Below, in pieces: positions 7,886 through 14,435 of a stretch of 14,532 bases of DNA. Every line of letters starts with the position of its first letter. Position 1 is the stretch's first letter. Position numbers and translations under genes: made by a program. The stretch spans positions 1 to 14,532 of the forward strand of contig QMQE01000049.1 of assembly GCA_003650445.1 (NCBI GenBank). Direction: 5' to 3'. This DNA is from Acidobacteriota bacterium. Its GTDB lineage: Bacteria; Acidobacteriota; Holophagae; Thermotomaculales; Thermotomaculaceae. The notes beneath the pieces were generated by a model. It was not told the origin of the DNA and searched no databases. It was given only the letters and a program-made list of their open reading frames with translations.

Positions 7886-8014
7886 GTAGGAGTAGGGGTA
7901 GGAGTAGGGGTAAGAAAAATCAGGGAGTTGGCCTGACCTTTCCCTGTCCCTTCTCTTCCCTTTCGGTCAGAACACAGAACACATCTTTTTCACTCATCAC
8001 CCATCACTCATCAC
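7886..8014 (+). repeat. Composite intergenic repeat, copy B
   Basis: Directly follows copy A and starts with GTAGGAGTAGGGGTAGGAGT-type hexamers. Next is gtaagaaaaatcagggagtt (7910-7929), identical at 9186-9205. A 6-bp stem CAGGGA (7921-7926)/TCCCTG (7941-7946) encloses a 14-nt loop. Then come cggtcagaacac (7964-7975) and tcacccatcactcatcac (7997-8014), both found exactly in copy D but in the opposite order. From 8015 to the next gene I see only an AT-rich inverted repeat and the ribosome site. Confidence 0.75.
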
Positions 8015-8052
8015 TTCTTCAGCTCCCTGTTGCTCCCGAATTTTCGAATCAG

Positions 8053-8071
8053 TTTTTGAAATTTTCTAAAA
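8053..8071. promoter_or_regulatory. AT-rich imperfect inverted repeat, possible operator
   Basis: TTTT-T-GAAA-T-TTTC-T-AAAA is symmetrical around 8062 with one T/T mismatch per arm. It lies about 180 nt upstream of the small secreted-protein gene, in non-coding DNA just outside the composite repeats. It could bind a dimeric regulator or be chance in AT-rich sequence. A -10-like TATTAT lies downstream at 8154-8159 without a good -35. Confidence 0.25.
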
Positions 8072-8248
8072 GTGGATGTTCGATTCTGCTTTTGGATTGC
8101 ATTCACTACCTTTCGATTGTATCCGGGGCTCAGTGCACCGGTTTATTTTCTTGTATTATCACAACAGGGAACAACGGCCCACACTCCCAATTCTTTCTTG
8201 GAAAGAGGAGCATTTTCGTGTAACATCCAGAGATTAAAGGAGGATTCG

Positions 8249-8908
8249 ATGAGATACTTCATTTTGCTGCTGTTCACAACATCTATTCTGGCCTGGACTC
8301 CTCAAACCCGACAGTATTTGGCCATTACCGCTTTCCGTGCTTTTCCGACAGATGTCCGATTGGCATTGAATCATCATCGAAAATCCTTTCTCTCCGGTGC
8401 CTCTGTTGACCTGTCAGGAAAAACGGGAAACGATTTAATTAACGATGGATGCAGAATCAGCGAAGAAATTTCGACAATGCTCGCTACCAGGCCGGATTTC
8501 CGGATCATTGCGAATAAACTGGGAAAGTTGATGGCAATATCCGCACAATTGAGCGACCCCTATCTCGACTCCAAATCCCCCCATGCTGATAATTATCGAA
8601 ACTACGTTGAAAGAAAACTTGATTGTTTCTTTTTCGCCGGGATTCCCTTGACTTTCAAAGACATATCCCCGAAAGACGTCTGTGTTCGCCTGTTCCATGT
8701 TCCAGAATTGGGAAAGGCTCATCTGAACGCCATTGAACAGGACTATAAAATCTATCATGATTCCAGTAATTTTGACGACCTCTCCGCTGCATTCGGCTCC
8801 GGCTCCCTTCTCTTTTCAGATACCTGCACAGAAATGGTTATAATCACATCTTTACTGTGGAGTCAGGCTTCAGGAAATGCAGCTGACGCCGCCATCTTTT
8901 CCCGGTAA
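8249..8908 (+). CDS. Small secreted protein, possible degenerate phospholipase C-like fold
   Basis: A 219-residue protein with a Sec signal peptide (MRYFILLLFTTSILA) whose likely cleavage leaves Trp16 at the mature N-terminus. The body is mostly helical: WTPQTRQYLAITAFRAFP, FLSGASVDLSGKTG (47-60), LGKLMAISAQLSDPY (91-105), then a polar region and a C-terminal helix (EMVIITSLLWSQA). The opening WxPxTxxxLAxxAFxxFP and the later FLxGAxxD resemble the N-terminal part of zinc-dependent phospholipase C/S1-P1 nuclease-type proteins. Most of the histidines that bind zinc in that family are not evident, so it may be inactive or unrelated. The start is well supported by AAAGGAGG five bases upstream; the frame extends further upstream but without a ribosome site. 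It stands alone between two blocks of composite repeats, with no operon partner. Existence as a gene is fairly sure; function is not known. Confidence 0.75.
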   Translation: MRYFILLLFTTSILAWTPQTRQYLAITAFRAFPTDVRLALNHHRKSFLSGASVDLSGKTGNDLINDGCRISEEISTMLATRPDFRIIANKLGKLMAISAQLSDPYLDSKSPHADNYRNYVERKLDCFFFAGIPLTFKDISPKDVCVRLFHVPELGKAHLNAIEQDYKIYHDSSNFDDLSAAFGSGSLLFSDTCTEMVIITSLLWSQASGNAADAAIFSR

Positions 8909-8932
8909 GCCCCACCCGGACAGGGTTGAAAA

Positions 8933-9165
8933 CCACCCGCTGCTCCGCAGGCGTGGGTGGCAGAAAAGAAGTAGGGGTAGGAGTTGGAGTAGGGGTAAGA
9001 AAAATCAAAGAGTTGGCCATTCCCCGTTTTGCTTCTGCTAATCACAAATCACAAGTTACGAATCACGGCACACAGAGTGAGCGAAAGAAGGGGGTCATTC
9101 CCTGCTTTGCTTCTGCTAATCACAAATCACAAGTTACGAATCACGGCAGACAGAGCGGGCATTTT
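8933..9165 (+). repeat. Composite intergenic repeat, copy C with internal tandem duplication
   Basis: Starts with a GC-rich hairpin, arms CCACCC (8933-8938) and GGGTGG (8955-8960), then hexamers GTAGGG, GTAGGA, GTTGGA, GTAGGG, GTAAGA from 8971, then AGAGTTGGCCATTCCCC. A 43-nt segment at 9028-9070 (beginning tttgcttctgctaatcac) is repeated exactly at 9106-9148, a period of 78 nt. Each copy is preceded by a variant of the GGTCATTCCCTG element and followed by a CAGAG-like end. Confidence 0.8.
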
Positions 9166-9269
9166 GCGTGGGCGTGGGCGGCAGAGTAAGAAAAATCAGG
9201 GAGTTGGTCATTCCCTGCCTTTTTGTCACCCATCACTCATCACCCTTCACTCCCCTCCGGTCAGAACAC
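9166..9269 (+). repeat. Composite intergenic repeat, copy D
   Basis: Begins with a short GCGTGGGCGTGGGCGGCAG remnant of the hairpin/hexamer module, then gtaagaaaaatcagggagtt (9186-9205). A 6-bp stem CAGGGA (9197-9202)/TCCCTG (9212-9217) with a 9-nt loop is followed by T5 (9220-9224). Then come tcacccatcactcatcac (9226-9243) and cggtcagaacac (9258-9269). The 9270-9344 stretch holds only the leader and ribosome site of the kinase gene. Confidence 0.75.
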
Positions 9270-9344
9270 TTCTCTTCTCAACTTTTCCTTGCAGCTCCGT
9301 CCCTATTTCGTTACACTTGTATCGTATTTTACTGGAGTTAATGA

Positions 9345-12300
9345 ATGAAAAAAGTTCAGAGCATTCGTTCCGTTTTTTTTCGTTATGTTTTGTGGCTGAT
9401 TGTTGTCTCCACTATTTTGTCTGGACTCTTGAGAGTCGGCATGGAATGGCAGCGCTCCAGAGAAGAATTCGCCAACATCCGTGATAACTACATGCGCAAT
9501 GAGAAAAAACTGCTCAAACAACGATTGGAAGCTGTATTCTGCTTTATCGATTTCAAGCGGGCCCGCTCTGAAGAAAACATTCGTGCCCACTGCTCTGCCT
9601 GGTCAAATGAGGTAATGACCATGGTTCGCCTCAACCTGCGGAAAGAATCCTCCGCTATGTCCCTTAAACTCCTGCAGAAACGGGCAATTTCCATCATCAA
9701 GAAGCTGGAACCACCCACGGGTTTCGGGATAATTGCTATTGACACAAAAACTCAGAAAACCATATTTTCATCCCTGACATCATCTCTCACCCCGGAACAG
9801 AAACGCACCATTCTGACTCACTTGAACCATTCTTACTTTGAGTCTGACGGGCTCATCGGCCTGGCAGTTACGATTCCCGAAATCCACCTTTCCGCTGTAG
9901 TTCTAGAGCCCCGGGTTCAGCAGGAGGAATGGATGAAAGAACAGGTTCTGAAATTTGCTGCGTCCTTACGATTCAAAGGGAATGGGTACATCTTTATCAA
10001 TACCTTTGAGGGAATTCCCCTGCTTCGAGATGGTAAACGGGTAAAAAACGGCAAGAGTATCTGGAACCTGACCGACCCCAACGGGGTAAAAGTCATTCAG
10101 AAAGAATATGAGGCCGCAAGGAAAAACCAGGGGGGATTTATCCATTACAGCTGGCGAAAACTGAGTGGCCATGAGCCCATGCCAAAAATGTCCTACATAC
10201 GGGGGATGAATGATTGGCACTGGATGGTGGGGACCGGAACCTATCTCGACGAGATGGAAGCTGCAATCAACCGGAGAAAAGCCAGGTTTACACAACTCAT
10301 TCGATGGCAGGCAGGCCTTTCCTTTCTGGCCTTCCTTCTTGTTTTGGGCGTTATTTATCTACTGACAAAGCGAATGGGCCGAAAGCTCAGCTCTGAATTC
10401 GAGGTCTTTTCCAATTTTTTCAAAGACTGTGCAACTGCCCACAGGGCAATTGATACAGAGCTGTTGAAGCTGGCCGAATTTCAACAACTTGCGGAACAAG
10501 CAAACCGAATGATAAATTCAAGAAAAGAGATCGAGTCTGCCCTGAAAAAAAGTGAAGCGAAATTTCGACAACTCTTTGAGAAATCCCGAGATGCCATGAG
10601 TATTTTGAGCAGGGCCGGATTCATTGATTGTAACCAGGCATTGCTCACCCTTTTCCACGCATCAAAGAAATCTCAAATGTTTACCCCCCCGTGGAAATTA
10701 TCCCCGGAATTTCAACCGGATGGCCGATCCTCAGAAGAGAAGGCAAAAGAACTCATCCGCAGTGCTTATAAGAACGGGAGCGCCAAATTTGAATGGCTCC
10801 ATAAGAAATTCAGTGGTGAAGAGTTCTGGTGTGAAATCTCCCTCACACGAATCCCCTGGGATGAAGAAGATTGTATTTTCGTGATCTGGCGCGACATAAC
10901 AAAAAGTAAAGGCGCCATGGAGAATCTGAAAAAGAGCGAGGCCCGGCTTCGCAAATCCCAGGAATTATCGAAAGCCGGAAACTGGGAAGTGGACCTGATA
11001 AGAAATTATTATGCCGCATCGGATGAGGCCTATCGGATTTACGGATATACGGCTCTTGGCGCAATCACTTCCTTTGAAGAAGTTTCAAGAGCTATTCATC
11101 CGGAAGATAGAAGCCGGGTGAAAACAGAATTTCGTAACTTTATCATCAACGGCACCCCTTACGACACGGTTTTCAGGATCCGGCGATTCAATGACGGTGA
11201 AATCCGTTTCCTCCGCTCCATTGCCGAACGGATAACAGACAGAACCGGGCGAGCTGTTCAAGTCCTTGGTGTCATTCAGGACATAACTGAACTCATTGAA
11301 AAAGAAAGGCAGGCACGCGCAGAACATGAAAAAATGAAAATTACCCTGGCAAGCATGTCAAGTGCAGTTATTGTGACGGACAAAGAATTCCATGTTGAAT
11401 TGATGAATCCAGTGGCTGAGAGCTTAACCGGCTGGGCTCAGGAGGAAGCAATTGGAAAACCCCTTGCTCTTATTTACAAAAGCATTAATCCGGAAACTCG
11501 AAAACCAAATCCTCTTCCCGGTCATCCGGAATCATCAGTGAATTCCCCTGCAGAAAAGAACCTTTCTGAAATCCTCATTGGGAGAGATGGAGAAGAACAC
11601 ACTGTTCTTTGCAACAGTTCTCCGATTATGTGGGAAGACAGCGGTGTCCTGGGCATTGTCGTGGTCTTTCGGGATATTACTGAACGCCTGAAGATGGAAC
11701 AGGAGCTTCAGAAAACACAACGACTTGAATCTCTCGGCGCGCTGGCAGGTGGAATTGCCCATGACTTCAACAATCAAATGACCGGGATTACCGGTAACAT
11801 ATCGCTGGTAAAGGCCATGATGGAGAACTCTCCCAAAGCAACCGCCCTGCTCAATGAAGCTGAGAAAGCGACGAATACATGCCGGGCACTTGCCCGACAA
11901 CTCCTGACCTTCGCATCCGGAGGCGCACCCTTAATTGAATCAGTGAGCCTCGAAGAATTGATTGAAGACAGTGTTTCGTTTAATCTCAGGGGGAAACCGG
12001 TTAAAGGTGAAATTGAAATAGCTGACGGTCTCTGGAATGGACTTGTTGACCCGGGACAGTTCAGGCAAGTAATGAGTAACCTGCTCATCAATGCGGTGCA
12101 GGCAATGCCGGACGGTGGGACCATTCGTGTATGTGCTGAAAACTTTGAGATTAAAAACGCAACTGGAGAATTAGCCCCCGGCAAATTTGTCCGAATCCGT
12201 GTTTCGGACACCGGCTCCGGCATATCTTCTGATTTAAAATCAAAAATATTTGATCCGTTTTTTACGACAAAGGAAGAAGGCAGCGGATTGGGCCTGTCAA

Positions 12301-12830
12301 CGGTACACTCCATAGTAAAACGACATGGCGGGGAACTCAGCGTGGAATCCTCGCCTGGGAAAGGTTCAACATTTTCAATCCTTCTTCCCGCTTCTGAAGA
12401 AACAGAATCAAAGCAAGTCGAAGTACAGGAAGAAAATCCGGTACGTCCCCTGAATATCCTTCTTATGGATGACGAGGAAATTATTCGCGATGTAGCGCTG
12501 GAAATTTTTCGCTTTCTCGGACATTCCATAACACTGACAAGCGATGGAGAAGAAGCGCTGCGCGTCTACAAAGAATCCATGGAAAAGGGGCCGCCATTTG
12601 ATCTTGTTTTGCTTGATATCACAATTCCGGGAGGAATGGGCGGTAAAGAAACCATTGCCCGGCTTCTCGAACTGGACCCCGAGGTAAAAGCAGCCGTAAC
12701 CAGCGGATATGCCCATGATCCAATCATCGCAAATTTCAGTGAATATGGATTCTGCGGCCGATTGGAAAAACCATTCAAGATTGAAGACATCGAAAAGCTA
12801 TTGCATACACTGTTCGGTTCATCGCACTGA
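9345..12830 (+). CDS. Membrane hybrid sensor histidine kinase (Cache-PAS x3-HisKA-HATPase-REC)
   Basis: A 1161-residue inner-membrane two-component kinase. Membrane segments lie near 12-32 and 323-342 and bracket a roughly 290-residue extracytoplasmic Cache sensor; its second half shows GNGYIFINTFEGIPLLRDGK and DWHWMVGTGTYLDEME. Three PAS regions follow at about 398-525, 527-655 and 660-785, the first two introduced by LKKSEAKFRQLF and LKKSEARLRKSQELS. The phospho-acceptor is His806 in GALAGGIAHDFNNQ. The ATP domain has the N box (Asn916), DTGSGI (Asp955) and GSGLGLS (979-985). A receiver domain ends the protein, with acidic MDDEE, phospho-Asp1091 in LVLLDITIPGGMGG and the conserved Lys in LEKPF. 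All catalytic residues are intact. No DNA-binding output is present, so a separate phosphotransfer or regulator partner is expected. Cache domains of this type often bind small carboxylates or amino acids, but the ligand here is unknown. The ATG at 9345 has GGAG seven bases upstream; an out-of-frame ATG at 9341 is ignored. First gene of a three-gene operon. Confidence 0.95.
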   Translation: MKKVQSIRSVFFRYVLWLIVVSTILSGLLRVGMEWQRSREEFANIRDNYMRNEKKLLKQRLEAVFCFIDFKRARSEENIRAHCSAWSNEVMTMVRLNLRKESSAMSLKLLQKRAISIIKKLEPPTGFGIIAIDTKTQKTIFSSLTSSLTPEQKRTILTHLNHSYFESDGLIGLAVTIPEIHLSAVVLEPRVQQEEWMKEQVLKFAASLRFKGNGYIFINTFEGIPLLRDGKRVKNGKSIWNLTDPNGVKVIQKEYEAARKNQGGFIHYSWRKLSGHEPMPKMSYIRGMNDWHWMVGTGTYLDEMEAAINRRKARFTQLIRWQAGLSFLAFLLVLGVIYLLTKRMGRKLSSEFEVFSNFFKDCATAHRAIDTELLKLAEFQQLAEQANRMINSRKEIESALKKSEAKFRQLFEKSRDAMSILSRAGFIDCNQALLTLFHASKKSQMFTPPWKLSPEFQPDGRSSEEKAKELIRSAYKNGSAKFEWLHKKFSGEEFWCEISLTRIPWDEEDCIFVIWRDITKSKGAMENLKKSEARLRKSQELSKAGNWEVDLIRNYYAASDEAYRIYGYTALGAITSFEEVSRAIHPEDRSRVKTEFRNFIINGTPYDTVFRIRRFNDGEIRFLRSIAERITDRTGRAVQVLGVIQDITELIEKERQARAEHEKMKITLASMSSAVIVTDKEFHVELMNPVAESLTGWAQEEAIGKPLALIYKSINPETRKPNPLPGHPESSVNSPAEKNLSEILIGRDGEEHTVLCNSSPIMWEDSGVLGIVVVFRDITERLKMEQELQKTQRLESLGALAGGIAHDFNNQMTGITGNISLVKAMMENSPKATALLNEAEKATNTCRALARQLLTFASGGAPLIESVSLEELIEDSVSFNLRGKPVKGEIEIADGLWNGLVDPGQFRQVMSNLLINAVQAMPDGGTIRVCAENFEIKNATGELAPGKFVRIRVSDTGSGISSDLKSKIFDPFFTTKEEGSGLGLSTVHSIVKRHGGELSVESSPGKGSTFSILLPASEETESKQVEVQEENPVRPLNILLMDDEEIIRDVALEIFRFLGHSITLTSDGEEALRVYKESMEKGPPFDLVLLDITIPGGMGGKETIARLLELDPEVKAAVTSGYAHDPIIANFSEYGFCGRLEKPFKIEDIEKLLHTLFGSSH

Positions 12831-12858
12831 CACGTATAAAGGCTGACAAGGAGAAAGT

Positions 12859-13794
12859 ATGAAAAAATGGACTTCCCTTCTCATTATCTTCGCCGTATTG
12901 CCTGTGTTTTCAGAAACCTTTCGTCTGAACATCAAAAAAGGGGATCACTTCATCACCGATGTGTCGGTTAAGCAAATTATTATCAGGGATGTCAACGGGC
13001 AGCAGACACAGGTGGAGACCGAAACCACCTTAACTTTCTCTTTTGAAGTTCTTAATGCTGACAAAGCGACTTACACTCTTAACATGTGTTATTTGCACAT
13101 TGGCCTTACCACCCGGGGTGTCGGGTGGCAATACAAATACGACTCCGACCCCTCCGTAGAGACCGATACACCCGGATCAAAGAAAATGAACACCTTCTAC
13201 CAAAACCTCGTAGGCCAGTGTGTCACACTGACACTGGACAGAAAAAAGGGAACCGTTAAAGCCATGGCCGGATGGAATAAAATAACCCGACGCCTTGCGA
13301 ATGGTTTGGAACAGGGAACACGACAGGAACGCTTAAGAGTGGCAAAGATGCTTGTCTCCTCAATCAAAACCGGAATGACAAATGGCGGTCCAGACAGTTT
13401 TTTTCTTCCCATTGTCGGCAAAAAAATAGACGTAGGAAATCAGTGGCAGGTCCGGAATACATTGCCGATATTCTCCGGCCTAACCATTCAAAGGGCTTAC
13501 CATGTCGTTGAGGTTCAACCAGATAAGGTGAAAATCACCACCACATCTTCCCTGACCACATCTCCGACAGCCACCCCCCTTGTCACCAATGAAACAAAAA
13601 TTCAGTACTCGCTCAACGGGACTCAGAAGGGGGCCTTCTCTGTAAACAGAAAAAGCGGCTGGATTACTGAACTTTCTGCAAACTACGAGCTAGAGGGCAC
13701 TCTCAAAATGATTGATATGGGATTCTCAATTCCGGTTAGATTGTCCGGCGAAATCACTATAACTTCCAGACGGGTCAGGGCAACTATCAAATGA
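12859..13794 (+). CDS. Secreted DUF6263-like protein
   Basis: A 311-residue protein with a Sec signal peptide (about residues 1-18, MKKWTSLLIIFAVLPVFS) and no other membrane segment, so probably periplasmic or surface exposed. The mature part is beta-rich. It begins FRLNIKKGDHFITDVSVKQ, has TTLTFSFEVLNADKATYTLN in the first third, then VGQCVTLTLDRKKGTVKAMAGW, and near the C-terminus GAFSVNRKSGWITELSANYELEG. This order of motifs fits the DUF6263 family, whose biochemical role is unknown. AAGGAG lies five bases before the ATG, which follows the kinase stop by 28 nt. Its stop overlaps the start of pcm (ATGA). Being in one operon with a Cache kinase and a repair methyltransferase hints at an envelope or stress role, but this is inference from position only. 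Family assignment is by recalled pattern, not by search. Confidence 0.8.
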   Translation: MKKWTSLLIIFAVLPVFSETFRLNIKKGDHFITDVSVKQIIIRDVNGQQTQVETETTLTFSFEVLNADKATYTLNMCYLHIGLTTRGVGWQYKYDSDPSVETDTPGSKKMNTFYQNLVGQCVTLTLDRKKGTVKAMAGWNKITRRLANGLEQGTRQERLRVAKMLVSSIKTGMTNGGPDSFFLPIVGKKIDVGNQWQVRNTLPIFSGLTIQRAYHVVEVQPDKVKITTTSSLTTSPTATPLVTNETKIQYSLNGTQKGAFSVNRKSGWITELSANYELEGTLKMIDMGFSIPVRLSGEITITSRRVRATIK

Positions 13795-14408
13795 ACCCCC
13801 ATTCCCTTGAATGGATGATCCAGAAACAGATTATCAGCCGTGACATCCACGACAAAGCGCTATTGGATGCCCTTCTCAAAATTGACCGCAGGAACTTTGT
13901 GCCTGATGAATGGAAAGAACTGGCATATGAAGACCGGCCCCTCCCACTTTCTCACAGACAAACGATTTCTCAGCCCTACATCGTCGCTTTAATGACGGAA
14001 CAGCTGAATCTGAACGCCAGTCACAACGTACTGGAAATAGGGACCGGAAGCGGCTACCAGACTGCAATACTTGCATGCCTGAGCCGGAATGTTGTTTCAA
14101 TGGAATTCGTTCCGACCCTCTATAAAACTGCGAAACAGACCCTCGCAGCTTACAACTTAGCGAATCTCACATTGATTCAGGGAGACGGGAAAAAGGGATG
14201 GAAAGACCAGGCTCCCTACGACCGCATCATTCTGACTGCTGCTCCCACAGAACTTCCCATATTAATTTTTGACCAGTTAATTGAAAACGGAATCCTTGTC
14301 GCTCCCATCGGACAGCCCGGGTATCAAACTCTTTTAAGAATAACAAAAAACCATGGAAACCCTGTGGAGACTCCCATCTGCGCTGTTCGCTTTGTTCCGC
14401 TGATCTGA
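13791..14408 (+). CDS. pcm: Protein-L-isoaspartate O-methyltransferase
   Basis: A 205-residue SAM-dependent methyltransferase that repairs isoaspartyl residues formed by spontaneous deamidation or isomerisation in ageing proteins. The family hallmark QTISQPYIVALMTE is present with the active-site Ser at residue 60, as in E. coli. SAM motif I is VLEIGTGSGYQTA (80-92), followed by the acidic SMEF segment, QGDGKKGW (130-137), YDRIILTAAP (143-152) and the NGILVAPIG strand (166-174). The end FVPLI is typical. Length is normal and the protein is complete. The residue before QTIS is Arg where Gly is usual, probably harmless. The ATG overlaps the preceding stop by four bases (ATGA), so translation is probably coupled. 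No surE or rpoS is next to it in this window, unlike the enterobacterial arrangement. Cytoplasmic, although cytoplasmic and exported forms exist in other bacteria. Confidence 0.95.
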   Translation: MNPHSLEWMIQKQIISRDIHDKALLDALLKIDRRNFVPDEWKELAYEDRPLPLSHRQTISQPYIVALMTEQLNLNASHNVLEIGTGSGYQTAILACLSRNVVSMEFVPTLYKTAKQTLAAYNLANLTLIQGDGKKGWKDQAPYDRIILTAAPTELPILIFDQLIENGILVAPIGQPGYQTLLRITKNHGNPVETPICAVRFVPLI

Positions 14409-14413
14409 GTTGT

Positions 14414-14435
14414 GTCAGCCCCTTTCGCGGCTGAC
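14414..14435 (+). other. Hairpin after pcm, possible weak terminator
   Basis: GTCAGCC (14414-14420) and GGCTGAC (14429-14435) form a perfect 7-bp stem with an 8-nt loop, starting five bases after the pcm stop. There is no T run on either strand, so it may be a Rho-dependent end, an RNA stabiliser or the hairpin module of the adjacent repeat rather than a classical terminator. Confidence 0.5.

Noticed and set aside
7692..7889. Open frame with V-G-V-G and R-V-R-E peptide across repeat copy A
   Set aside because: It consists of hexamer and hairpin repeat sequence, overlaps the hbd promoter, and has no ribosome site.
8072..8248. N-terminal extension of the small secreted protein
   Set aside because: AAAGGAGG lies just before the ATG at 8249 and a signal peptide begins there; the extension would hide the signal.
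9028..9148. Possible CRISPR array: two identical 43-nt repeats with a 35-nt gap
   Set aside because: There are only two copies, the gap contains recognisable variants of the surrounding repeat modules, and no cas gene is present.
8926..9189. Open frame across repeat copy C with two ASANHKSQVTNHG segments
   Set aside because: The internal peptide repeat is just the 78-nt DNA duplication; low complexity and no ribosome site.
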